Source: Celoporthe dispersa (taxonomy: Eukaryota > Ascomycota > Sordariomycetes > Diaporthales > Cryphonectriaceae). Taken from it: a DNA stretch of 64,000 nt. Shown here piece after piece: positions 34,852 through 46,781 of this stretch (positions within the stretch are counted from its first letter, which is position 1; each line of letters starts with the position of its first letter). The stretch spans positions 1-64,000 of the forward strand of contig WAID01000009.1 in NCBI GenBank assembly GCA_016584495.1. The letters are read 5' to 3'. Made by a program: the position numbers and the translations under genes. The notes below the pieces were generated by a model. That model saw nothing but the letters and a program-made list of their open reading frames with translations, searched no databases and was not told where the DNA came from.

Positions 34852-36148
34852 TTAGACACCCTCAGAAAAGGCCTTGCCGCCTGCTCCATTGTCGACCTCC
34901 ATAGCGTCTTGCAATCCACACACCTCGAACAGCCGAACAGGAGTAATGCCATCAGGGGTACCTACAACGCCCTCGTCCCTCAGCCTTACCAGGGTATCAC
35001 GAATGGCTGCATAAGCTGGGGCCAAGGTGGCAAAGGAGAAGATCATGATGCGAAACCCCATCGCCTTGGCTTCCTCGACAGTGATGAGAGGGCTGTGGCC
35101 GTTCTCTACCGAGTTCAACAGCAGCGGCCACGGAGCCAGTTCGGCGACGGCGGCAGCCGCCTGCTCCTTGCTGCGGAATCCCTCGAGGAGGCCAACGTCG
35201 GCACCCTCGTCACGTGCGGCCCGCAGACGGCCGATACATTCCTCGTAACCCAAGGACTGCAGCGCGTCGGTGCGTGCGATCAGCACAAAATCGGAACGCA
35301 GCCGGCGTTTTGTAGCGACGGCTGCGCGGATTCGGACAAGGTACTCTTCACGAGACACAACTTTCTTGCCAGAGAGATGTCCGCAGCGCTTGGTCAGGAT
35401 CTGATCCTCGAGGTGGGCACCGGCGACGCCAGAACGGATGTAGTGCTCGACCGTACGAGCAACCATGATGGGGCCTGAGGTTGGGAATCCAGGGTCAGCA
35501 TCTTGCATACCAACAATGTAATGGATTAGGTAGGAAGTAGGCCTCACTAACCACCGTAGCCTGTATCCATGTCGGCAATAAGAGGGGGCCCGAAGGGATC
35601 CAGGTTGGCGATCATATCGGCATTGTCCCTCATATCGTGAAGTTGGGCAATGGCAAGATCCGGCTGGCCAAGGCGAGACGCGGTCGTTCCGGCTCCGGTC
35701 TACCATAAGTATTTCAAGGTCAGTAGGAAGTTCTCTCTCAAGAGTGTCATCACAGACATCAAGCTTCTCGAGTCATATAGATCTTGAGAGAAAGGTTTGC
35801 GTAGAGACTAACCATATAGAGGGCCTTGAAGCCAAGCTCCATGGCCGTACGCGCAGAGAGGCCGTCGTAGACACCCGGGCAGACGATAAGCTCGTCTGTG
35901 TTTTCAAGAAGGTGTCGAAGCTTCTTAGCCCCAGAGAAAGGCTCCTCATCTACAGCTGCAGAAGCACTCTGGACCTTTACGTAGATGGGCGCAGCACTGT
36001 TGAGCTGCAGCCATGTGGTAGAGGCGTTGAAGGATGGCGAGGCGCCGGTGGCAAGGAGAGGTCCTATAGGACTAGGGGTCTCAGACCTCTCCGACGAGTG
36101 GGACGTCGTGTCAAGTCTGATCTGCTCAACGGCAATCGTAGACGCCAT
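34852..36148 (-). CDS. PEP mutase / isocitrate lyase superfamily enzyme
   Basis: A TIM-barrel enzyme that makes or breaks C-C or C-P bonds of small 2-oxo or hydroxy acids. Exons 36148-35813, 35699-35552 and 35474-34852 join cleanly, with no frame breaks. Landmarks are CPGVYDGLSARTAMELGFKALYM, TGAGTTASRLGQPDLA, PLIADMDTGYGGP (metal-binding Asp region), GAHLEDQ and KRCGHL, which fits the isocitrate-lyase signature K-[KR]-C-G-H-[LMQR], plus VLIARTDAL and FATLAPAYAAI. The start is ATG 36148; a TTG six bases further up is not used. Length is about 370 residues, close to oxaloacetate hydrolase, methylisocitrate-lyase-like and carboxyvinyl-carboxyphosphonate mutase-like proteins and much shorter than true isocitrate lyase. 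The first 90 residues before the barrel are Ser/Thr-rich. The substrate is open. Confidence 0.88.
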
Positions 36149-39089
36149 TGTCAAGTTCTGTTGGTGTCTGATTTGGCTAGTAAGAAAAGAATACTCGATA
36201 TGTCAAAAGAAAGTGATTCAAGGTGGACAGTTGATCCAGAAAACCACACCCTTTGGAGCGAAGGCAGCCCTGATACTTATAGTTGTCTACCTTGTCTATT
36301 GTACCTCGCTGCTTCATCATCCATTATTAATACAAGACCTTCATTCTAGCCACCTTCGCACTTAGGCACACGACATCCACTCTTCGTGTAATTTGCCAAG
36401 CGAGCTCTATTGAGGACGACGCCCGAGATGGCGTCAAGCATTCTCTTCCGTTTTTGTCGGTTTGCAGAACTCCCGAGACATGAAGCGATAACAAAATGAA
36501 ACCCGAGGTCAGCAGTCGTCCAATACCGAAAGTCTAAACACCAGGTTCACTGATAACACGAAAAAGAACGCCTCATAGTGTTGAGTGTCTGGTCACGCAG
36601 AGAGATAGCCAAGCCTCCACGAACTGGGCAGCAGACCTTGTCAGGTATGGGAGCGCGCCCTTGGCATCACCTGCAGAGTCGGATCAGCTCGATCATTACG
36701 TCCAAATAGGAACTTGCAACGAAGACAGTGGGTCACTGTCCCGGCCTCCCATCGTACACCGCTAGCTCTGTGCGTCCCTCCTTCTTTGAGTTCCCCGTCG
36801 GCGCATAAGTCGCTTAGCAGGCCGGAATATCAACATTCGCTACTTACTCAGCCTCGGGAGCAGTACGTGTCGCCTCAATCACATCATTCAGTTGCGAGAG
36901 TCCCAGTCTGAAGGTAGTCATATGCCATGCCGTGTCTTAGAAAGGACAGAGAGTAGGAGCCGACAGTGACTTTAGAAGACCTTGTCATAGGACCCTTTCG
37001 CTCAAATTCCCGGGCTTGGCAGCTCCAGCGATTCCCGCCGTCTGTGAAGTGATCTGCGAATGTAAGCAAGGTTCTTGAGTGAGATTGATGTGTGGCTGCC
37101 TGAAATTTATTAAAGGCCCGAGACAACCTGGATATTTCTTTGGTGGTTGTCAACGAGTCCCTAGGGAAGACTTTGTAGAGGCAAGATCTGCCGGTCGAGG
37201 TCTCACCTGCTATGCTCACCAGACAGCCTTTCGAGTGATAGTCTCGCAACTCTGATTGCACAGTCATATGTGCTGTAGAGTATAGTCAGAGATGAGGACA
37301 CATTAACCTAACCCTTTCAGACCCAAACAACATACCGGGAACAACAGTCGCGTTCAAGGGCATGTGAGTCGTGTACTCAATATCCCTTCGGGTAATTGTA
37401 ACCTAAAGTTTCGGAGAGGTCCACCGGGTTGTTGGTCTAGACTGTGCTCAGAGAAGGGTGGAATCGTTGGCACCGCCTTTGCAACTACTCTGCTCTGGTG
37501 GGCAGGGGAATCGGCCCCACCGGCACGCAGGTCAACACCCTGAGGGTGGCGGGAGCTGGGAGGTAGGCGCAAATTTGGCATTTTCGTCGCGGCCTGCTGC
37601 AAGGCATCGCATCGCACGGGAGTGCCGCATGGCTAGCTGCATTGCAACATCATGGAAGGGTGAAGCGAGATCTTTGCCCTTTTCGGATCGCATGTCACAT
37701 CGCATGTGAAGTCTCGTATCTATCTTTCGGTGGCGTATGACTGTACCACAGGTAGAGTATTGTCATGCCAAGGCCTGACCAAGCCTCCACGCGGTAGATA
37801 AAGCCCCTCAGGGCCGCGGTTCTGGGCCGCTGGACCCTCTTTGAAGCCACCCTGTCACGGGAGCGCCCGCAGCGAACATCCTTAACCCGAGATAACCGTT
37901 CTTGGCTGCAGCTTTAAATATGGGCCACTCGGACCACAAAATCCCGGATCCGAGAAGCCCCTACCGGTGGAATTGAGCGTGAGGACTTTCGAAACAAGAG
38001 GACATCCGTTAGGCTTTGACGTGAAGAGTCCCCTGGTCCCGCAGGCCCAGATCCCTGCTTTGAAAAGATGTGTGGTTGAGAAGAGAGAGGGACGGTGGTC
38101 CTGTTGTATTAGATTTGCTCCATCACTATACACTACTTACAAACGAATATTCTAGCAACACCGCTTCTAGAGGTTTGGTTCAATGATATCAGAGGTCCCG
38201 TGCGGATCCAAAAGAGGCGTGGAAAATTTGATTATTGAGAAGATCAGAGAAAGACTACCTACTCTGCCATTCTTCGGGTGCTGTGGTTGGGGGAGGAGGG
38301 GGAGGACGGGGGATAGGATGAGGGTAGTCGTGGCAGGAGGGGACTCGTTAGCTGTGGATGTCGTGGCTGTAAGCGGGTGGCTTCCTTTCCGCCGGAGAGT
38401 AAGGATTATTTCGGCAGCTTTCGGTTGTTCATCTGGGGTTCATGATGGCATCTCGCAAATTTTTACCTGTTTTCTGCGGCGTGGAGCCATCGGATTACCT
38501 TTCGTGTCATATTCGGCCTCTCCGTCATTCCGGCTCAGCTTCCTTTTTCTGAATTTTTTTAGGCATGCGATGCGTAGTCAACAAAGGGCCAAGACCATAG
38601 ATAGCGCACCTTGGACAAGCGAGGCTGTCGTGTGGCCACATCTGAGGTAGGGCCGATTCGGGGTTTCAGTGGAATCTAGCAGCTCCGCTGGCATCGAAGT
38701 GAGTCTCGGGATCTGGACCATCTTTCAGATCCCTCAATGTAAGCGGCCGATATGTTCCTGAAGTCTGTGAGGTCCAATCGTCGGAATATGATCCCCTTTC
38801 TCGCTCCCTGCATCGCCAAGAGCCCGAAGATCCGTTGTTTAATAGCAAGCGTTGCGTACTGGGATCAAATTTCTCTCACCGATCCATGTGAGGGTCTTCT
38901 TGGCGCCACGTCAATACACCCACCGCCGGCGTTCCTCTCTCAATTGAGAAGTATGCATAGTGTCAACAATAAAGCTCAACAGCTTTGCTTCTCCCCCCGA
39001 TACAGACCTCTATCCAGTTCCACGTTCGTGTGACCCGAAACCATCATCTCTTCGTGTGTACCAACCTCACTCCAATCGCAGTTCAGATA
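36149..39089. other. long intergenic region
   Basis: Almost 3 kb with no recognisable gene. Pieces on both strands (36884-37267 minus, 38183-38650 plus) are open but show no domain. A G-rich tract (GGTTGGGGGAGGAGGGGGAGG) lies near 38285. Confidence 0.4.
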
Positions 39090-40059
39090 ATGCAGACGCA
39101 CTCGCAAGTTGAGACTGGCAATGCCTCCCCTGATTGCCAGTCGGATCGGGGCTTTGTAGCGCGCTCTTTACAACAGCTGCGGTTGCCCGTCGATGGGGGC
39201 CTCGCCAATCTCCCTCTGCTGGCTTGTTGTGTCGTCACAGGTCTTTTGGATACAACTATGTTCAAAGGTAAGAACTGATGCAGAATTCCTCATTTTAATC
39301 TGTCGGTCGGTACAAGGTTGGGGCGTGAGACCCGTCTAGCCAGGGATGCCAAAACCGACTCTCAAGACCGGATAGAGGATCCCGCACTGAAACCCACAGC
39401 TGACCCCTCTAGCTTATGGTACGTTTGTCTCCATGCAGACAGGCAACACCATTTTCCTTGCCCTAGGAGCATCCAGTCAGAATAGCAAGCCGTATGACTG
39501 GGCACGCTCGCTCTGTTCAATTGGTTGTTTCGCAATCGGTGCTCTCTTCTTCAGCCGCCTTTACCGCCGCCTAAGCCCTCAGCAAGCCCAGCGTGGGTCT
39601 CTTTCCCTCGGTTTTCTCATTCAGGCCGTGTGCGTGTGCCTAGCCGCTGCCTTGATCCAAGCAGGCGCGGTCAATGAACGGCAAAGCGGCACCGGCGCCA
39701 CGGATTGGCGAGAGATGGCACCGATCGCGCTTTTGAGTTTTCAGGCTGCGGGTCAGATTGTGGCGTCTCGCGTCCTAGGCGTCAATGAGCTTCCGACGGT
39801 TGTCATCACGAGCTTGCTGTGCGACCTGATGTCAGATCCCAAGTTGCTCACAAGACCTATATTGCATGGTAATCGGAAGAGAAACAACCGAATTATGGGG
39901 TTTGTATTAACTCTTGTTGGCAGTATTCTGGGAGGATGGATGCTGAAGGGAACTCGGGAGGTCCAGCCCGTGTTGTGGCTCGTATGTGGAATCAAGTTTA
40001 CCATCAGCTTCGCGTGGTTGCTTTGGAAGGTTGACAAGGTCAAAGAGGATTCTAATTGA
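39090..40059 (+). CDS. DUF1275 (YoaK-like) membrane protein
   Basis: A six-helix membrane protein of the DUF1275 family, for which no transport substrate is established. Two exons: 39090-39267 and 39413-40059; the 145-bp intron splits the Ala of KAYGTFVSMQTGNT, and that block (GTFVSMQTGNTIFLALG) is the family signature. Further helices include WARSLCSIGCFAIGALFF, SLGFLIQAVCVCLAAALI, PIALLSFQAAGQIVASRVLG followed by ELPTVVITSLLCDL, and FVLTLVGSILGGWML. It ends KVDKVKEDSN. No frame corrections are needed. It stands alone in a gene-poor stretch. Confidence 0.88.
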
Positions 40060-42141
40060 GCTCCGATACAAAGTCAATATACTCGAGATACTAAATAGAT
40101 TGCAATACATATCAATTCCTTGCCGAGCAACTCAAAAAGTCGTGAGAGGAAAAGAAGAAAAAGAGCAATATCGAAACAGGACTGACCATGGGAGCCACCC
40201 CCTATTTACCATGGAGAGAGTCTTACTAGGGGAAATTCGGCATTACTGTAACAAGAAGAACCCAAAAGTTAGTGCGATCTGGCAAATAGAATCTCTAGTG
40301 TAGTGGATCTGGGCCCTCGATCACAATAATTTTAGGGGACACGAAGCGAGGCCTCTTCCCATCTAATACGACTTTTATGGCTGTGAATTTACCGTTCGAT
40401 CTCAAGAATCATACATGAGGAGCGGTAGCACGAAGGAAGCACTATATACTGCAGGTCTACAAGCGAGAGCGTGAACATTGAGCTCCTCTGTCAATAGCAA
40501 ATATCACCATGGCTCCATTCATTTTTTTCAAGGAAGCGGAAAGGGGATGTGGATTCGTGGAACGAGTCGTCGTGACAAAGCTCCTAGCTTGGATCCCAAA
40601 ACTCAATTTGCCTTTAGCTCGGGGGGGTAAGCCACCCACCCACTCACTGATGCCACCTTCTCTTTAGTCAACGCATTTGGCGTAAGCTGTCAGCGGCGCT
40701 TATCAGCACTCTGCAGTCATGGCGGTACCAGTCCTCCTTTTTGGCTCTTGGCAGCTGAAATGGGGAGGATCCGCATTAATGCCGCACAAGCTCGAAAATC
40801 GAGGGCGCCAGGATACCGAAAAAGTGCTCCGGTCTTAGGTAACAGGTTTCGGTTTATACTAGAGGGAAAACGGTGTAATTGTATGACCCGATATATTATA
40901 TGTCAACCTGCAGCTATCTTACTCCGTGAAACAAATATTACAATAAAGCGGTGCAGTATCATTTTTGAGCTTACCTTATGATCGGCTCCAATAATCTCAA
41001 ATTCTAGGGAGAGAGAAATGGAAAGCGAGACATGTATAGCAGAGCGTAGATAGGTAAATGCAGCCATGCTAGGGGTGTGTTGCCTCAGTGTCTTGCCCAT
41101 GCGAGAACGGTCAATCATCTTACCACGTCATTCTCTGGATGGCAAATTTCAAGCCCGTGACGCCATCCTGCAAAATCTTCTCTGGCACACATGTAACATT
41201 CGAAGATAAGCAATTGATCCTGCTGGCTTGTGACGAGGAGCACACCTGTCAGGCCAGATAACATAAACCGGTTTGTTCTAATATCGAACCGATCAGAAGT
41301 GGAGTGTCATGGTTATTATAGCCTTTATTGACATGTGAACGAGCCTGAGCTGAGAAGTACTATATCGCACGTCCCATCTTATGACACACACGCATATTTG
41401 CATAATAATAATAGAGGCTTGGAGCTGTCCTTCGTCTCTGAATATCTGCTGTACTTAAAGACTTCCCTGCCCACAGACTCTTGTCGGCATGATTTTTCAC
41501 CGCAGGCAGCCTTAGAAGACTGTGCAGACACTTATTTTCACCCCCAATAGGTGCGCACCTAATGATATCTTCAGATGGCTTCCGCCCACACCCCTACCTC
41601 CAAAAAAAAAAAAAGAACTGCAAAATGCTCTAGGAAGCTAACGGTCCGTTTACGAAATCCGACTAGTCAGCATTTATTGTTTTATAATATAGATAAAAAC
41701 AAGGTTATGCGGGTGTGAAAGTACAAGTTGGAAACAATTCAACGGAATACATACTAGGAGTAGTTCGAATCACCGGGTCAGTAAGTTAAATTTCACTCCT
41801 CTTTCAAGCTTATATCAACAAGGACGAATCCAGTTACCTTATATCCAGGGATACCAGCGCCAAGGTCGCTACCAGATGAAGCAAGTGTGAGGCGTGACTC
41901 TGACCAGGATCGGCAAGCAACATCGTACTGAGAACGACTCCAAAAGAATGACGTTGTAGTTATGAGGTAGTCAAGAAGTTCAATCTACTGGGACCGTGCG
42001 GGATACTATGTTTATTATTTTTATGAGTGTAGGCCTCTTGAATGCATCTGCGTGATATTCACGACCATCTTTGAGCATAAATATATCCAAGGATGTCCGT
42101 CAATTATCAGCAGCGTCAGTGGCAGCAGGTAAAAGCGCAGC
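40060..42141. other. gene-poor stretch
   Basis: No gene is recognised. An A14 run sits near 41601. ORFs of 60-105 codons occur but none resembles a family. Confidence 0.4.
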
Positions 42142-42534
42142 TCAGTATTTGAGTTTTGGATTCCGCAGGTCAAATATCCCTGTGCCGCTGACAGTGTCTC
42201 CTGCGGCTTTCGCCGTTGCAAGCTCGATCAAGATAGTGGCGAGTAGATCCACGGGAACGAAGTCAATGTTTTCGAAGTGCCGCCCTAAATTGTCAGGCAC
42301 CCTTCCCAAGTGTAGCGAGCTCAGCATGAGACTGGGGAACCACTCGCGAGGACTCCATAGGCCGTGACCTTTTACAGACCGTTCGCAAGGCCAGCTAAAA
42401 TTCCCGACGCGGATAATAGTGGCAGATACAGCATCCTCAGAATGCTGGGCAGAATTATCAACGAGCAGCTCGCCTAAAAAGTTGGCGCGGGTGTAACCAA
42501 GAGGTGCATGCATGTTGAGGCTGTACAGCCCCAA
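42142..42534 (-). pseudogene. orphan fragment of an NRPS-like thioester-reductase domain
   Basis: A 130-codon ORF that corresponds to the middle of an NAD(P)-binding reductase domain: PLGYTRANFLGELLVDNSAQHS, VSATIIRVGNF, GLWSPREWFPSLMLSSLHLG, IDFVPVDLLATILIEL and IFDLRNP. It lacks the Rossmann GxxGxxG turn, the carrier and the adenylation domain. In the catalytic Y-x3-K motif the Lys is Asn (YTRAN). It is a different paralogue from the gene at 3.7-6.9 kb, judged from the low identity of matching blocks. No flanking continuation can be read, so it is a relic. Confidence 0.75.
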
Positions 42535-43974
42535 AGAGTCAATTGGCAGTTGCAGTGATGTTAGTGATATACGTGTAGATTAGTGATGCTTGAGAGCAGC
42601 TGTGAAGAGGAAAATTCTAAACATAACAATCCTTTTCCTGATTACACTCAACAAAGACATAGCCTAATTATGCCACAAGTAGGCATTCTGCCCCAGTGTA
42701 GTATCTTTATACTATTGATCTTGTTTCCCAAGCCGCCTCGGTGTCAGTTGTAGCTGTGATACCAGCATTCTTCCTGAGAGCTCTTTCAATCGACATCAGT
42801 CCTAGCAAGCACCCTCTTCTCACCTTTTCTTCTTATGCATATTTTTTCGAACCACCTATCCATTGTTGGCCACTCGCTTGAAACCTTCTTTTGCCGATTT
42901 TGCCTAAGAGATTTGTGAAACTTTTGTGTAGCCATGACATAGATACGATCTTCAGTCACCATGGAGAGCCGATCACATATCGGAACCTCGAGATCTAGAA
43001 ACTTCCTTATAGCCTTTATATATAATTAAATAGTATCAGGCTTATCTTCAAGGCCAGGAAAAGAATCTATTACAGGATGGTGAGGGAGGATGTATGCGAG
43101 GAAAGAAGGGGAGAATATGGTTGAAATATATCTTTTTACCACCTACAAGTCATCTTGCCCTTAGCATCGCTCTCACCTCCCCCAACAACACTTTCTTCAC
43201 CCTATACTAGGAATTAATCAAAACATGTTAACTTCCTATCCAAACATTCATTATCCTTTCCGCATAGGGTAGGCAGAAGAGACTGTTATGAATTTACTAT
43301 CGGATGTATTGTCAAATTCAATGTGACTTCACTGACAGTGAATGATTACAAGACGATGCTATAGTAGTGAAAGTGAAGGGGAGATTACTTGAAATATATT
43401 CAGGATTATTATCTCATGTGAATACTACATCTAATCTAGTCTCTTTGGATTTTGTCTATATAAAACATTCCCTGCACCAGAACTTGCAATATCATAAATC
43501 TTTTCGTCTTCTGCTAAACAAATTAATCAAAATCATACCATTGTATGATCAAGCTTTTCCCAAACCAAAACAGCCTTCATAAAGACAGCAGCAAAGATGG
43601 CAATCGTTTTTCCGGCCATAATACTGTCTCCGGTCTACAGCCGGCAGCTACAGCTAAGGCGACAGCAATGGCAACAACAGTGGCAACAACAATGGCAACA
43701 ACAATGGCGGCAACAAAGACGACAACAATGGCGACAACAATGGCGATGTGGTCATGCATTCGATGGAATCATGGCTTTCAAAGACCTTTTTGAGAATCAC
43801 AGTGGCAGCAGCCTCAAACAGCTCGAAATTGCAGTCAGCCCTTCCCTAACTTCAATGAAAAAGGTCAAAACCAGCACAACAGTGTCTAGGTAAGCAATGT
43901 AGAGCAAAGACAGCCAGTCTCTATCCCATTCTCAATTTAAGCCTATCTTCTATATTTCTGTCTTCTATCTAGAA
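42535..43974. other. intergenic stretch with a CAA-rich minisatellite
   Basis: AT-rich from 42640 to 43550. An ORF over the repeat (43597-43893) would encode a Gln/Trp-rich peptide (QQWQQQWQQQW); it is an effect of the repeat unless the unknown gene downstream starts here. Confidence 0.4.
43661..43746. repeat. 12-bp imperfect tandem repeat (GGCAACAACAAT)
   Basis: About seven copies of a 12-bp unit GGCAACAACAAT with substitutions (GGCGACAACAAT, GGCGGCAACAAA). It keeps the frame on the plus strand as QW-rich or TTMA-rich peptides. Confidence 0.8.
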
Positions 43975-45569
43975 TTGGCAATTTACCTAACCCTGTCTTC
44001 TTCACTTAGGCCTTACCCAATATCACATGCTCGTCCTGCTTCTCCAACCCCAATTCTGTCCCCATCACTATCTTGCAATGGGACCGAGACCGATCCAGAT
44101 GACATTTCCAGGCTCTGGGCTTGCGTTGCTCTCTACCAACAACAACAGCCATGTTATGATTTGCATCTCGATCTCTGCTCGTACGAGACGCCTTCCCTCG
44201 CCAGCAGTATGTTTCCCGATCTGAGTAGAGTGTTCCCACGCTACGGCATCCAGACTGGCAATAAGCTCGGCTTTGCTAAGGCCACTGCTCACTTCGGGGC
44301 CTCCAACACGAACACCGACACGACCACTGAGAGTAACACGCAGGAGATAAATGGACACAGGTTGCTGGTCCATGACCATGCCAAGATGTTTAATCCCACT
44401 GGCAGTGTGTGCGGAGCAGATGGGGATGGAGGAACGCCACCCACCAAGTCGCATCAGCAGGACCTTCTTTCTGAGGTTCTCATCCAAGGCCAGACACGAG
44501 TCAATATGATTCAACACCAAAACATGCTTGTCTCCCTTCATGATGATATTGATGCTGTCGCCCTCCACTTCATCCAGCACTTTCGTAGTCACTCGTACTA
44601 CGTGGATCATCCCTGGACAGCGAATGGCGTATCGCCCATGCTATGAACCTCTCCGTTCCGCCAGCAGGCATCCTCCAGGCGGCACAGACGGCCAGCTCGG
44701 CATGGACCTCCCTTCCAACGCTCGGGGCAGGACCGGACTCCCCGCCTCCATCGCCTCCCATCCATTTGTCGTATGGAAAACCATCACACACCTTTTGGCT
44801 ACAAGCCGGCGGCTTTGACGAAGATTTCAGGGCCAAACTAGACTCCTTGACCTTCTGCCACCTGGGACGTAATGTCTATCCGTATCTGGCTATCGAGTTC
44901 CATAATGGAGAGGCCCAATCGTTCGATGATGCTCTTGCCAAGATCATCAGTGCTGGGGCCACGGCTCTGCTCAACCGCTTTCTTCTGCGCGAGCGCGCCG
45001 TACACAACATCCGCCGCCGTAGCTGCAGCGACACTACCGTCCACGAAACCATGGAAGCAGCGCAGGAGAAAGAGGGCAACACTTATTCAGAGATGGTTCT
45101 GGCCAAAACAAAGGAGAACTTGCCTGTCATGCAGCCCAACGATGTCAAGGACCTCGCCTTCTACGGCCTATCCATCTCGCCTACCAATTTCAACGTCTAC
45201 CTCATCAAGCCCGCCAGCCCTGCGCCGGAGACCCAAGACTACCAGCTGGAGCCGCAGCAGAACATCTCTCACCACGCCTTTCAGGCACGTACAGGCAGAT
45301 ATACCGCATCAAGCAGCCGACTGGCCCGCACGGCCAGTTGGAGCACCAGGAGCAAGCACCCCGAGCTCAAGGAAAAGGAGCACCAGGACAATCACTATAC
45401 GGCTGGTCCTACATGCTGGCGCGGCTGCGAGGTGGTGCATCTACGCAAAGGGAGGACGTTCGGGGAATCGGAGCTTGGTGTTCTGTTCGATTGGTACAAC
45501 GGTGTCCAGACATGGGCGCTTTATGTACATGGTCCGGCCGTGTTCAAGGACGTAGAAGCAGCTTTTTAG
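43975..45569 (+). CDS. conserved hypothetical protein, perhaps PD-(D/E)XK-like
   Basis: The well-behaved part is 44643-45569 (308 codons, stop 45567-45569). An upstream frame (DSEWRIAHAMNLSVPPAGIL) shows that coding begins before ATG 44643, and the ORF 43975-44646 (low-complexity start, then LSEVLIQGQTRVNMIQ) is probably part of it after one frame change or an intron between about 44560 and 44640. The core is LDSLTFCHLGRNVYPYLAIEFHNGEAQ and DALAKIISAGATALLNRFLLRE. The pattern PYLxIEF followed by a helix with ALxNRF resembles fungal proteins with a restriction-endonuclease-like fold, but the Lys expected after the Glu is not obvious. The C-terminal region has GCEVVHLRKG and WYNGVQTWALYVHGP. 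No function is assigned. Confidence 0.5.
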
Positions 45570-46781
45570 CAGAGATGGGCTCATGATAGTTTGGAGATGA
45601 GGGCGGTGGGAAGGGAGACGATATGTGATTAAGGAATACATTACAGAGCTACAGGAATATAGCCTGTCAACCACGCGATTATGCAATGATCATGTTGGAG
45701 GTTTCCGAGATGAAGAAAGGCCGTTTCGTTGTATCGTCGAAGCGAAATGACTTCATCTCGTAATTCAATCCAAGCTCCTCCAACAAGAAAAGTACAATTG
45801 AGAAGTTAGGCATTGATTAGCCTTGTAGTCTCAGTGTGTCTCTTGAGATTCCTAGCTTCCATGGATTGGGACCAGGAGCTGTGCATCTTCGTTAGCACTC
45901 TTCCCGCATAATTCATCCATAGTAAGACACATCCAAATAGTTCACAAGCAGATAGGCTTAGGAAAATTGGTTGCCATAGTTGTTTCACTGTATGACGATC
46001 TCTTCGAGTCCCAGCCAGGGCGAGTGCAATAGTCCAGCTAGAATGAGCACAGATCACTTCCAGGTCAATGGTCTTGAATTCTTTCTGGAGGAAAGATATC
46101 AATGCGTCCTCTCAGTAGGTTGTATTTATTATATGCAAATGGTGTCATGCCAAACGCGAAACAAGAGGCTGCCGGACTTTTGTACAGTACATACATACAC
46201 ACGGGGCTCGTCGACAGCAACAAACACTGGAGATGTAGTAGAACGTAAGTCAGAGCAGGCGTACAGGGTAAGCGAATGTAGCAAAAAGTTAGTGGTAGCA
46301 GCTCCCAGCAACTTATAATCACCCAATGTGGCAAATGCAACGGAGACCCACAAAGCCCAAATTGCAGAACATAGGGAGACTAGGGAGACTATAAGGGTAT
46401 AATTCTCCGAGAGTCCTGGTTGTGGTGATTGTAGAAGACATGAGTGGGAGTGCATACTTAAGATTAGCTTGAGATGATTGCAGGGCTACTCTTGGGGCGT
46501 AAGTCTGCATCGTGTCTGCTCTTTCGTTCCTTCTTTTTTTTTTTTTTTTTAATTTTTTTTTTTTTTTTTTTTTTTTTTTGCAGAATACATACGAGCTTAT
46601 ACTAATAATGTCAACGCTCAAGTACTTATATACATAGCATATACCAGAACAAAACGCTAGCCATCAACATTTCTAATTAATATGATGTTGTCGACGTAGC
46701 CCACGTCGAAGGCAGGCTGAAAATCTTGCACGTGATAAGTCATGGACAGTCCGTTGCAAGGAAAGATATAAGCACTTGTAT
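45570..46781. other. intergenic stretch with long poly-T tracts
   Basis: T17 (46534-46550), AA, then T27 (46553-46579), possibly the poly-A end of a retroposed sequence on the minus strand. ORFs at 45806-46102 and 46129-46455 (minus) are unsupported. Confidence 0.4.
46534..46579. repeat. poly-T tract (T17-AA-T27)
   Basis: A 46-bp, almost pure T run. It may be the A-tail of a retroelement or processed copy inserted on the minus strand, but I see no element body next to it. Confidence 0.75.

Noticed and set aside
38183..38650. 155-codon ORF in the long intergenic region
   Set aside because: It begins in G-rich low-complexity sequence, has no recognisable motif and no supporting splice sites.
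41755..41790. tRNA-like T-arm (AGTTCGAATCACC)
   Set aside because: Only a GTTCGAATC word is present. No matching acceptor, D-arm or anticodon stem can be folded around it.
44068..44610. 180-codon minus ORF opposite the unknown protein
   Set aside because: It is antisense to the plus-strand frame, which leads into the conserved downstream part, and it has no domain.
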